From: Planctomycetaceae bacterium
Lineage (GTDB): Bacteria; Planctomycetota; Planctomycetia; Planctomycetales; Planctomycetaceae
Assembly: GCA_015487825.1 (NCBI GenBank)
Contig: WFOZ01000119.1
Location: forward strand, 1 to 10,252
Direction of reading: 5' to 3'
DNA: 10,252 bases
Below, piece by piece: positions 1 to 6,608 of the stretch. Every line of letters begins with the position of its first letter. Position 1 is the first letter of the stretch. The notes under the pieces were generated by a model that saw only the letters and a list, made by a program, of their open reading frames with translations, was not told where the DNA came from and made no database searches. The position numbers were made by a program, and so were the translations under genes.

Positions 1-746
1 AATTTCAAATCGAGGTTGCCAGCCCCCAGCGGAAGAATTTTCTTCCCCGCTTTATCTCCACCTGAAACCATTCCATTCAAATTAAGAACGTCTAAATAAG
101 GAAGCATTTTTTTCAGCTGCTCATCAAAATCTTCCAGGTGCCCATGTGCATGATGCAGGTTGTAAACAATTCCAACATTGGGCATATCGAGAGCTTTAAT
201 AATTGCAATCTGATTTTTCGGTTCTCCAAACCAACCGCCATGATTGTACAACTCAACCCGGCAATTAATTCGGGCAGCTGCCTGGGCAATCGGACGAATC
301 CGTGCCACTTCTGCTGCGATACGAGCCTGCTGTTCTTCAGTGTTTTTCGTTATCGCTCCTCCGCCTGAAATCCATAACTGTGGAGTTATTTTATGTTTCT
401 CAAACAAAGAAAGAAGGTGCTTTGCCTCAGCGTTTAACGCTCCCGGGAACCACCAGGCTGTCAATTCAATACCATGTTTCTTGCAAGCCAGAATCTCCTG
501 TTCAAAACTGGGAATATGCTTTGCGCGATAATCGTAAGCAAATTTTCGAATTCCCAGTTTCTCCAGCATTGCTGCCCGATCTTCCGGCGAACGGTCACGA
601 TCATCAAACGGGACAATACACCAGGCAACCAGATTCTCTTTTCGAAACACCGATTTCAATTCCCCGGCCTGCAAGGAAGAATCCAACTTAAAAACGGTTA
701 GCACAATCACAAACAATACCAGTAATCGGTGCAGGTAATTATTCAT
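1..746 (-). CDS. Secreted sugar phosphate isomerase/epimerase-like TIM-barrel protein (partial, C terminus outside window)
   Basis: The minus-strand frame starts with ATG at 744-746 and stays open to the window edge, giving 248 residues without a stop. Residues 1-27 look like a Sec signal peptide: a short basic start (His6, Arg7), a hydrophobic core LLVLFVIVLTVF, and a small-residue site LQA before Gly28. The rest reads like the AP-endonuclease-2/xylose-isomerase-like TIM barrel: TAWWFPG (96-102), VELYNHGGWFGEP (164-176) and YNLHHAHGH (195-203). Glu165, His169 and the His cluster at 198-203 are plausible metal or substrate ligands by analogy with the family. Such exported epimerase-like proteins are common in planctomycetes and are usually linked to carbohydrate breakdown. 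The substrate cannot be named. No strong Shine-Dalgarno is visible (only a GAGAAAG stretch upstream), so the start rests on the signal peptide fit. Confidence 0.82.
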   Translation of the reverse strand, partial: MNNYLHRLLVLFVIVLTVFKLDSSLQAGELKSVFRKENLVAWCIVPFDDRDRSPEDRAAMLEKLGIRKFAYDYRAKHIPSFEQEILACKKHGIELTAWWFPGALNAEAKHLLSLFEKHKITPQLWISGGGAITKNTEEQQARIAAEVARIRPIAQAAARINCRVELYNHGGWFGEPKNQIAIIKALDMPNVGIVYNLHHAHGHLEDFDEQLKKMLPYLDVLNLNGMVSGGDKAGKKILPLGAGNLDLK

Positions 747-942
747 GGAACCAGGCTTTCTCTTGTCCAATGTTTCTCAACAAATCGCGATGCAGTTACG
801 TGTCTCTTAAACAGACAGGTATCTGCAAAATCAGGTTCTGGGGAATGGGAGCCTCTATTAAGGTAGGAAATTCGTGCGATAATTGCACCACCGGGCAAGC
901 TAGCAGCACCCCATCCAACAATTATCCGAATTCGTTGCCAAA

Positions 943-2307
943 TTATATCGCAAACGGAGGGTAACTGCCATATACCAGAAAAGCGACATTGAAATAGATA
1001 ATGACGCCGGCAACATCAACTAATGCTGCAATCAACGGTGTTGACATGTAGGCGGGATCGACATGGAAGGAATGTACAATAATCGGCAACGCCGCTCCTG
1101 CGACTGAAGCCATCACAACAACCAGAAGAACAGTCGAGGAAACAACAATTGCAGGCTCGATCGCATCGGTCAACAACCAGGCCGCCCCGAATGAAACGAG
1201 ACCGACTGTTCCTCCGAGTAAAGTACTGAGAAAGAGTTCCCGATAAATTATTTTCAGAGCACTGCCTCCTTTAAGAGAAAAATGCTCACGGGCCAGGGCC
1301 GAAATGACAAGGGCAGCAGATTGTGATCCCGCATTTCCTCCACTGGCCAGTACCAGAGGCAGAAACATAATCACCCAGTTGTTGGTGTCCCCGGCTTCAA
1401 AATACTGCAACACCCAGGCAGTTAAAACAGAAGCCCCCAGAAGAAAGAAGAGCCAAACCCCCCGTTTCTTCGACAAAGTAAGTAATGGTGTCGAAAGGTA
1501 AGAATCTTCAAGTGGCTCCACTGCAGCCAGTCGCTGCTGATCTTCCTCAGCTTCGTCTTCAAGAATGTCAGTAGCGTCATCGTGAGTAACAATGCCAACC
1601 AGTCGGTTTGTATTATCAACAACCGGAATGGCTAAAAATCCATACTTGTCAATATCACGGGCAACTTTTTCCTGATCCTCATCAACTCGCACAGAAATAA
1701 TATCGCGAGCCATGATTTCAGATAATTTCTGATCCGGACGCGCCAGGATCAGTTTTCGCATCGTGAGGAACCCAATCAAATGCCTGTGTTCATCTATAAT
1801 ATAGATGTAATAGATTGTTTCCCTGTCCGGAGCCTGCAACCGCAACCGCTCGAATGCTTCCTTGACTGTAATATCTTTGGGAAGTGATGCATACTCGGTC
1901 GTCATGATCGAGCCAGCGGAATCTTCCGGGTAAGAAAGCAGCTTTCGAATATCCGTTCGCTCTGCCTGAGCCACCAGCGGGAGTATCGATTCAACATGAT
2001 TGGGATCTAACCGTTCAAGTAAATCGACACGGTCATCCGGTGCCATTTCTTCAATCAGTCGGGATAAACATTCCCGATCCATCAAATCGACCAGTTCGAT
2101 CTGAAAAGGCAGCGTAAAATATTCGAAGATTTCCACTAATCGGGCAAGACTGCACTTCGAAAGTACCCGCCAGGCTTCTTCGGGGCTGACTTCAATAAGA
2201 ATCTCAGCAGAAACAGCCGGAAAAAGAGCTTCGCAGAACTCCTTCATTCCCTGCTCATCATTCTCAGAAAGCATTAAACGCAAATCGGGAAGTAGCAGCT
2301 GGTACAT
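943..2307 (-). CDS. mgtE: Magnesium transporter MgtE
   Basis: This is a 454-residue inner-membrane Mg2+ channel/transporter, the usual length for MgtE. The order is an N-terminal helical domain (about 1-130), two CBS domains (about 131-255, opening with DSAGSIMTTEY at 129-139) and a C-terminal membrane domain (about 283-450) with five hydrophobic segments. The family signature GGNAGSQS is at 323-330. Asp431, in LVDVAG of the last segment, matches by context the pore aspartate that binds Mg2+ in characterised MgtE. In the family the cytosolic N and CBS domains sense Mg2+ and close the pore; the acidic linker EDEAEEDQ (250-257) fits this. The frame extends upstream to 2394, but the ATG at 2305-2307 is preferred because GGGAGG lies 6 nt before it and the family N terminus begins there. 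It stands alone behind a terminator, probably as a single-gene unit. Confidence 0.95.
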   Translation of the reverse strand: MYQLLLPDLRLMLSENDEQGMKEFCEALFPAVSAEILIEVSPEEAWRVLSKCSLARLVEIFEYFTLPFQIELVDLMDRECLSRLIEEMAPDDRVDLLERLDPNHVESILPLVAQAERTDIRKLLSYPEDSAGSIMTTEYASLPKDITVKEAFERLRLQAPDRETIYYIYIIDEHRHLIGFLTMRKLILARPDQKLSEIMARDIISVRVDEDQEKVARDIDKYGFLAIPVVDNTNRLVGIVTHDDATDILEDEAEEDQQRLAAVEPLEDSYLSTPLLTLSKKRGVWLFFLLGASVLTAWVLQYFEAGDTNNWVIMFLPLVLASGGNAGSQSAALVISALAREHFSLKGGSALKIIYRELFLSTLLGGTVGLVSFGAAWLLTDAIEPAIVVSSTVLLVVVMASVAGAALPIIVHSFHVDPAYMSTPLIAALVDVAGVIIYFNVAFLVYGSYPPFAI

Positions 2308-2313
2308 CCTTAT

Positions 2314-2319
2314 CCTCCC
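2314..2319 (-). promoter_or_regulatory. Shine-Dalgarno that fixes the mgtE start
   Basis: On the minus strand GGGAGG occupies 2319-2314, six bases before the ATG at 2307-2305. The longer in-frame start at 2394 would add 29 residues unlike MgtE and has no comparable ribosome binding site. Confidence 0.8.
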
Positions 2320-2433
2320 GATTTTATAGACTTCAAGTGACAGCCAGAGGCAACATACAAGACTGGAATTTTCAGCCCGGCTTACGAAACTCAATGCTCG
2401 CTGAAAGAAAAATACTCAACACGAGAATGATAC

Positions 2434-2467
2434 AAAAAAATCCCCGAATCGAAATGACGACCGGGGA
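2434..2467 (-). terminator. Rho-independent terminator between rpsI and mgtE
   Basis: On the minus strand, TCCCCG (2467-2462) pairs perfectly with CGGGGA (2446-2441). An inner TCG/CGA pair (2460-2458 with 2451-2449) closes a 6-nt loop. Seven T residues (2440-2434) follow directly. It probably ends the rplM-rpsI transcript about 190 bases past the rpsI stop. It also lies 127 bases before the mgtE start, so an attenuator role in the mgtE leader is possible. Confidence 0.85.
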
Positions 2468-2507
2468 GAATATAATAAATAAAACCGAGTAACGATTCAG
2501 CGTTGGC

Positions 2508-2584
2508 GTAGGGTCCGCTATTGCGGACCACGATGGGAGGTGGATCCTCCTATTTCTGCGGTGGTCCGCAATAGCGGACCCTAC
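2508..2584. repeat. REPIN-like element: two inverted REP hairpins with GTAG feet
   Basis: A perfect 24-bp inverted repeat has arms at 2508-2531 and 2561-2584 separated by 29 bases. Each arm is itself a hairpin: GTAG at the foot, then GGTCCGC, the loop TATT, then GCGGACC (2508-2529; mirrored at 2563-2584). The spacer has a third stem, GGAGG (2536-2540) with CCTCC (2546-2550) around TGGAT, extended by AT/AT pairs and one G-T wobble. A GTAG tetranucleotide at the 5' foot of a short hairpin, present twice in inverted orientation, is the hallmark of REPINs moved by RAYT (REP-associated tyrosine transposase) enzymes. No transposase gene is in the window. It lies in the 3' untranslated part of the rplM-rpsI transcript, upstream of the terminator. 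It lacks a T-run, so it is not itself a typical terminator. Confidence 0.8.
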
Positions 2585-2652
2585 AAACAACCTTATTTTC
2601 TGCAATAACCAAACATTGCTGAATAGTTACAAAACCGACTGAAAACCGGTTC

Positions 2653-3357
2653 TTACCGTTTTGAGAACTGGAAACTTTTTCGAGCTTTAGCCAGACCGTA
2701 TTTTTTACGTTCCACCATACGACCATCGCGAGTAAGATAGCCTCCCTCAGACAGAGTCGAATGATTGGCAGGGTTCTTCACCTGCATCGCTCTGGCAATT
2801 CCCAGCACAACGGCACCAGTCTGACCGGTAATTCCTCCGCCGTTTACTCGAACCCAGACATCCACATTGCCCAGTTCTTCAAGTGCTTTCAACGGAGCCT
2901 TAATCATTTTCTGATCGCGTTCCAGGCAGAAGTAATCTTCAAGAGGACGACCGTTAACCACAAACTGACCGGTTCCATCTTTGATACGAACACGAGCAAC
3001 CGAAGTCTTACGGCGTCCGGTTCCCATCGCGGTGCCAAACTTATCAATACGTCCGCGAATTTTCGGTTCAACGTAAGGTTTTTCTTCAGCTTCCTCTTCG
3101 GAGTCGGCCCCCGCATCCTCGGCACTGTCTCCTAATGTCAATTGAGGAGTTGTTTCCACGGATTCTGTTTCAGTCGCAGGCGTTTCTTCAACGATTTCAG
3201 CTTCGACGGCTTCAACTTCTACAGTCTCAACAATTTCAATAGATTCAACAACAGTTTCTTCTACTGCCGGTGATGATTCCTCTGCGGGTGTCTGCTCCGC
3301 AGCGGCTTGTTCTTCGTTTTGATCGTCTTGGGGAAGTTCCGTATTCATTAAGTCCAT
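2653..3357 (-). CDS. rpsI: 30S ribosomal protein S9 with long acidic N-terminal extension
   Basis: The protein has 234 residues against about 130 for ordinary bacterial S9. The S9 core occupies about 103-234: GTGRRKTSVARVRI (112-125), NGRPLEDYF (135-143), VNGGGITGQTGA (171-182) and the conserved tail QFSKR (230-234), which in known ribosomes reaches the P-site tRNA. Residues 1-92 are low-complexity, with 32 Asp/Glu and no Lys or Arg. It follows rplM by 43 bases in the conserved rplM-rpsI order, so the two are co-transcribed. The ATG at 3355-3357 has no good ribosome site; Met4 (3346-3348) is an alternative with GGA closer to ideal spacing. The extension stays in frame without a stop and is clearly part of the gene, though where it is trimmed, if at all, is unknown. 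Confidence 0.96.
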   Translation of the reverse strand: MDLMNTELPQDDQNEEQAAAEQTPAEESSPAVEETVVESIEIVETVEVEAVEAEIVEETPATETESVETTPQLTLGDSAEDAGADSEEEAEEKPYVEPKIRGRIDKFGTAMGTGRRKTSVARVRIKDGTGQFVVNGRPLEDYFCLERDQKMIKAPLKALEELGNVDVWVRVNGGGITGQTGAVVLGIARAMQVKNPANHSTLSEGGYLTRDGRMVERKKYGLAKARKSFQFSKR

Positions 3358-3400
3358 CCGAGAATTGATTCAGAAAATCTGTAATATAAACTAAGGGGTT

Positions 3401-3907
3401 TTAGGATTTACACCGTTCCAGCAGATGTTCGGGCATTGGCTGAGGGTTCTGAGCCTGATGTTCGTGATTCGCACCGACACAAAGCTTAAGACGCTTGAGC
3501 ATCGTTCTGGCGAGTTTATTTTTAGGCAACATCCTGCGAACTGCTTCTTCCAGTACTTTTTCAGGATGTTTTTCAAGCATTACCAGACCGGTTGTAATTT
3601 TTCGCCCACTCGGATAGCCACTGTATCGCTCGTAGGTTTTATCTGCAAACTTTTTGGTAAACTGGGGATGTGAATCGTGAGCCATTTCCGGGCCGGAAAA
3701 GCGTACTTTTTCGACATTGGTCACAACCACAAAATCCCCTGTATTCACATGGGGGGTATATCCCGGTTTATGCTTTCCCATCAGGACCATCGCGATCGCG
3801 GAGGCAAACCGTCCTACAATCTGCCCTTCGCCATCAATATGATACCACTCAGGTTCATGAGTTTCGTTTTTTGCGACTGTTGTTCGCTGTACAAGTTCTA
3901 CTGCCAT
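3401..3907 (-). CDS. rplM: 50S ribosomal protein L13
   Basis: This 168-residue protein matches L13, a large-subunit protein that binds 23S rRNA early in assembly. Family landmarks are WYHIDGEGQIVGRFAS (21-36), the segment LMGKHKPGYTPH (42-53), GDFVVVTN (57-64) and GRKITTGL near the middle. It is about 25 residues longer than the E. coli protein: a short N-terminal lead and a C-terminal tail rich in His, Gln and Pro (NHEHQAQNPQPMPEH). It is the first gene of the rplM-rpsI operon, 43 bases ahead of rpsI. The ATG at 3905-3907 has only a weak purine stretch (AAGTGG) upstream, but it is the first start and matches the expected L13 N terminus. Confidence 0.96.
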   Translation of the reverse strand: MAVELVQRTTVAKNETHEPEWYHIDGEGQIVGRFASAIAMVLMGKHKPGYTPHVNTGDFVVVTNVEKVRFSGPEMAHDSHPQFTKKFADKTYERYSGYPSGRKITTGLVMLEKHPEKVLEEAVRRMLPKNKLARTMLKRLKLCVGANHEHQAQNPQPMPEHLLERCKS

Positions 3908-3930
3908 TGATCGCCACTTAAATTTCTACA

Positions 3931-3959
3931 ATATTAAACACGCAACTTCAGTCGCGCAA
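3931..3959 (-). promoter_or_regulatory. Candidate promoter of the rplM-rpsI operon
   Basis: On the minus strand TTGCGC (3959-3954) and TAATAT (3936-3931) are separated by 17 bases, which resembles a sigma-70 promoter with a weak -35 element. Transcription would start about 17 bases before the rplM ATG. The remainder of the 217-base gap up to 4124 shows only a small 6-bp hairpin (4055-4072) without a T-run. Confidence 0.3.
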
Positions 3960-4124
3960 GAAATGCACCCCACCCTCCTGGATAATCCGGGATCAGCAAA
4001 GCGTAAGAGAATAACGAGTTAAGTCGCCACGTTCAATCCTCGAATACCCTGATTTTTCCAGCATTTTGGAAACTGATTCGAAAAAAACACCCGACTCAGC
4101 CAACAATACTGAAATAAACAGGCC

Positions 4125-4679
4125 TTAGTGAGGGCTGGCAACTCGCCGCATGACCTCTTTGGCTCTCGTAAGAACCGGGCCGATTGAGCCTTCGGGAATT
4201 CCCATCTGGTCGCTGATTTCCCGATATGACTTCCCTTCAATATGAAAAGCCCGGACAATACTGGCTTCTCTTTCCGACAAGGATCGAATCAGAAACTCAA
4301 CCTGGTCACGATCTTCGATATCGAAATGATTGTTAACAATTCTAACATCATCGGCAGTCTCCGCAGCAGCCTGCCTTTTTCGCTCAATCATCTCCCGAAC
4401 TGCTACCCGACGTGCGATAACCGCGAGATAGGTCGATAACGAACTGCGTCCACGAAAATGCCGCAGAACTCTGAAGCTATCAGCAACGACCGAGGACATT
4501 ATCTCACCGACAATCTCGTCCAGGTCAGCACCATTAAGATGATAACTTCTACGCTCTGCTGTCTGCCTGACAACGTTCACAAACAGCCCCGCAAATCGAT
4601 CAACAAACACCTTCCACGCATTCGGTTGTCCTGTCAGACAACGATCAATAAGCCCCTTGTCATTTTCAGTTAGTGGCAT
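4125..4679 (-). CDS. ECF-like sigma-70 family RNA polymerase sigma factor
   Basis: This 184-residue protein has the two-domain layout of alternative sigma factors. Region 2 spans about 10-100, with DLDEIVGEIMSSVVADSF (52-69) and the DNA-melting/-10 segment FRGRSSLSTYLAVIARRVAVRE (75-96). A short linker (102-125) leads to region 4 (about 126-178), whose helix-turn-helix reads LSEREASIVRAF, then GKSYREISDQMG, then SIGPVLTRAKEVMRR, for -35 recognition. There is no region 1 or 3. The ATG at 4677-4679 is secure because an in-frame TGA sits only 9 bases upstream of it (4689-4691), although no Shine-Dalgarno is visible. No anti-sigma gene is adjacent, so the controlling signal is unknown. It lies between the ribosomal operon and apgM on the same strand with wide gaps, so it is probably transcribed alone. 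Confidence 0.9.
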   Translation of the reverse strand: MPLTENDKGLIDRCLTGQPNAWKVFVDRFAGLFVNVVRQTAERRSYHLNGADLDEIVGEIMSSVVADSFRVLRHFRGRSSLSTYLAVIARRVAVREMIERKRQAAAETADDVRIVNNHFDIEDRDQVEFLIRSLSEREASIVRAFHIEGKSYREISDQMGIPEGSIGPVLTRAKEVMRRVASPH

Positions 4680-4698
4680 TGTTGCAACTCATGTTTGC

Positions 4699-4950
4699 AA
4701 AAGGAGTTATGTCCGCTACTCCATCTAATTCCGTGTGAGTACGAAACCCGGTCTCCCTCACACGGCACGCCCTCGTGGCGCCCGGCAAAAGCCCAACGCT
4801 TTCACTATATTGAGTGTACGCAGTAAGCCAACTCTCGGCAAGGCCTTTTTTCTGTCGATTCCCGGGGCTTATTTCAATCAAATTCTGCCGGTTACAGGAA
4901 CTTCCAAGACCGTTAGCCCATTGACCAATCCGGCGGCTCAATCCATGTAA
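4699..4950 (-). other. Hairpin-rich stretch upstream of the sigma factor; possible structured leader RNA
   Basis: Read on the minus strand towards the sigma gene, this stretch folds repeatedly. GGTTAC can pair with GTAACC near its 5' end (about 4950-4890). A 35-nt hairpin at 4765-4731 has a perfect 9-bp stem (CCGTGTGAG with CTCACACGG), a 1x3 internal loop, a 5-bp upper stem (GAGAC/GTTTC, one wobble) and a 3-nt loop. A further stem GGAGT/ACTCC (4722-4718 with 4707-4703) is followed by TTTT (4702-4699), 20 bases before the sigma start. A 106-codon open frame covers 4666-4986, but its composition resembles no protein I recognise and it overlaps the sigma start, so I read this as RNA or leader DNA rather than a gene. 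Confidence 0.35.
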
Positions 4951-5026
4951 CCCATTCATTACAAACGGTTTAAGTCGCATCAACACTCATCTACATCTCT
5001 GCACAACGGCTTCAAAAAACCATCGT

Positions 5027-5057
5027 ATATTACAATTCATATCATTGCCTGCGACAA
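5027..5057 (-). promoter_or_regulatory. Candidate promoter for the sigma-factor transcript
   Basis: On the minus strand TTGTCG (5057-5052) precedes TGTAATAT (5034-5027). The spacing is 17 bases if TGTAAT is the -10 box, or 19 if TAATAT is. A transcript from here would carry a leader of about 340 bases containing the hairpins at 4699-4950. The fit to the consensus is only moderate. Nothing else recognisable was seen between 4987 and 5103. Confidence 0.22.
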
Positions 5058-5103
5058 TATCGCTTCTATGCAACAACCCGCAATTTTCCCTGAATAGCCA
5101 TTT

Positions 5104-5248
5104 CAACAAAAGTAACTAATCAGTGATGAGTGGCTGGGGACAAATTGTCGGAAGTAGTGTGAGCAATTGACAATACGGTTGGTGACAATTTGCTCACAGA
5201 TACAATCAGGTATCCAGCCACCCTCCGTTGAAAAGTTACCAACAAAAG
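5104..5248. mobile_element. MITE-like foldback element with 9-bp flanking direct repeats
   Basis: A 127-bp element (5113-5239) is flanked immediately on both sides by CAACAAAAG (5104-5112 and 5240-5248), as expected of a 9-bp target duplication. Its ends are imperfect inverted repeats: 5112-5140 against the reverse complement of 5211-5239 gives 20 of 29 identical, including the blocks GTAACT and GTGGCTGG. Further in, ATTGT aligns again, and TGTGAGCAA (5158-5166) pairs with TTGCTCACA (5190-5198), so the whole element folds into one long interrupted hairpin. The centre also holds a direct repeat TGACAAT (5168-5174, 5183-5189) and the near-palindrome GACAAATTGTC (5139-5149). There is no open frame inside. 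It sits 5 bases past the apgM stop codon. This is what a non-autonomous transposon relic looks like; a structured 3' end of apgM is the alternative. Confidence 0.6.
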
Positions 5249-5253
5249 AGCAA

Positions 5254-6459
5254 TTACGCACCATATTTTTCATATCGGCCTGCGTGAGCCATCGCCAGAG
5301 ACATCAGGTATTTTGCGGGGAACTGCCCTAAACCACCCTGAAGGCAATCGGCTTCTCCAAAACCAGTACATGCATCGGTCCTGCATACGTTTGAAGCTAT
5401 TAATGTCGGGACAGGATGCCAGGAGTGTGATTTCATTTTGCAAGGCGTGCTGTGATCTCCGGTCACGATTATGACGTCCGGGTTCAGATTCATGATGCGA
5501 GGAATTGCCGCATCCAGTTCTTCGATCCGCTTTACTTTTGCCTCAAAATTTCCATCTTCTCCCGTAGAATCTGTGTATTTGAAGTGAACAAAAAAGAAGT
5601 CGTAATCGTTCCAGTTAGCTTCGAGGCAACTGCATTGAGCATCCAGTGTCTGACCAGCGTCCAACACATCCATATTAACCAGCCTGGCAAGCCCTCGATA
5701 CATCGGATAGACCGCAACAGCTCCTGCTTTTAACCCGTAAACCTCCTTATAGGACGGAATATGTGGTAACTTGGCAACTCCTCTCAATGTCAGGAAATTA
5801 GCGGGGAAATCATCTTTGAGTAGTTCCCGGGCCTGAGCAAGAAAGTTTTCAGCAACTTTTACGGTTGCTTCAGACTGCTCGTCCAGGGCAGCCGGCGACA
5901 AGGGAGGAACACCGGTTCGCTGAGGGTCTGTATCATGCAGATTGCCACCAAGCCCTTCAGCTCGAAAGACGATTACCAGACGGTACTCTTTAACATGGCG
6001 GACGAATACTTCAACACCAGGAATTTTGATCGTTGCCAGCTTGTCACAAAGTTTCATACCAATTTCAGAGGCGATTCTTCCCGCACGACGATCTGAAATA
6101 TTTCCCTGCTCATCGAGACTGCAAAAGTTTCCTCGAATGGCAACGTCGTTCGCCCCCAATTCAAAATCAACGCCCAAGGCTTCCAGAACTCCTCGACCGA
6201 TATTGTATTGCAGGGGATCGTAGCCAAACAGACCGAGGTGTCCCGGACCGCTGCCGGGAGTGATTCCAGGTAACACAGGTGTACTCAAACCAAGTGTACC
6301 ACGAGTTGCCAAAGCATCGAGGTTGGGTGTGTTTGCAGTTTCAAGTTCGGTTTCCCCCCCCGGTTCCAGCGGCAGGCCTCCAATGCCATCTGAAACAAGC
6401 ATCACAATTTTGGTATCATTTTCTCGTTGCAATTTTCGTGTCAAATCGTGGAATTCCAT
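5254..6459 (-). CDS. apgM: 2,3-bisphosphoglycerate-independent phosphoglycerate mutase, archaeal type (ApgM)
   Basis: The enzyme interconverts 3- and 2-phosphoglycerate in cytoplasmic glycolysis/gluconeogenesis. At 401 residues it has the usual ApgM length and belongs to the alkaline-phosphatase superfamily. Visible motifs, with roles assigned by family analogy, are: VSDGIGG (22-28), with metal ligand Asp24; ANTPNLD (42-48); PGSGPGHLGLFGYDP (68-82), with Ser70 as the likely phosphorylated nucleophile; DTDPQRTG (176-183); FKYTDSTGEDG (293-303), with Asp297; TGDHSTP (333-339), with Asp335 and His336; and SHSWHPVP (344-351), with His348. These supply the residues expected for a two-metal phosphotransferase, so it should be active. 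The ATG at 6457-6459 is preceded only by a weak AAGAAAG. It is divergent from the oxidoreductase gene and followed at once by the foldback element, so it is probably transcribed on its own. Confidence 0.95.
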   Translation of the reverse strand: MEFHDLTRKLQRENDTKIVMLVSDGIGGLPLEPGGETELETANTPNLDALATRGTLGLSTPVLPGITPGSGPGHLGLFGYDPLQYNIGRGVLEALGVDFELGANDVAIRGNFCSLDEQGNISDRRAGRIASEIGMKLCDKLATIKIPGVEVFVRHVKEYRLVIVFRAEGLGGNLHDTDPQRTGVPPLSPAALDEQSEATVKVAENFLAQARELLKDDFPANFLTLRGVAKLPHIPSYKEVYGLKAGAVAVYPMYRGLARLVNMDVLDAGQTLDAQCSCLEANWNDYDFFFVHFKYTDSTGEDGNFEAKVKRIEELDAAIPRIMNLNPDVIIVTGDHSTPCKMKSHSWHPVPTLIASNVCRTDACTGFGEADCLQGGLGQFPAKYLMSLAMAHAGRYEKYGA

Positions 6460-6486
6460 GAGAAGTCTTTCTTCAGAAAATATATT

Positions 6487-6506
6487 CAGTGTTAATCAGT
6501 GTTAAT
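6487..6506. repeat. Perfect tandem 10-bp repeat upstream of apgM
   Basis: CAGTGTTAAT occurs twice head to tail (6487-6496, 6497-6506), beginning 28 bases upstream of the apgM ATG. Ten bases is one helical turn, so the two copies face the same side of the DNA, which suits a tandem regulator site. The function is inferred from position only. The 289-base divergent gap (6460-6748) otherwise holds a short GATGC/GCATC hairpin (6583-6598) and the inverted repeat described separately. Confidence 0.4.
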
Positions 6507-6608
6507 TTGTAACTTTATTATTGGGAACCTCTACCATCGCTTCGGAAGTACATTGTTAAATTAGTTGAACAGTTTGGCAAGTGATGCATCAGAAGCATCC
6601 TGCTTACT

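Noticed and set aside
302..691. A 129-codon plus-strand frame at the left edge
   Set aside because: The opposite strand carries an uninterrupted secreted TIM-barrel gene through the whole stretch, with clear family motifs.
2631..2651. Small AACCG/CGGTT hairpin just past the rpsI stop
   Set aside because: The 5-bp stem with a 9-nt loop and a short T-run is too weak; the terminator at 2434-2467 is far better.
2761..3135. A 124-codon plus-strand frame opposite rpsI
   Set aside because: It is antisense to a certain ribosomal protein gene and has no independent coding signal.
4055..4072. TTTCCA/TGGAAA hairpin downstream of the sigma gene
   Set aside because: A 6-bp A/T-rich stem without a T-run on the transcribed strand; not convincing as a terminator.
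4731..4765. Group II intron domain V
   Set aside because: Size and two-part stem are similar, but the canonical AGC region, closing GAGC/GUUC pairs and GNRA loop are missing, and no reverse transcriptase or other intron domains are recognisable nearby.
4666..4986. A 106-codon minus-strand open frame upstream of the sigma factor
   Set aside because: It overlaps the sigma start in another frame, has no good ribosome site, shows no recognisable domain and covers the strongest hairpins of the gap. It looks like a chance frame over a structured region.
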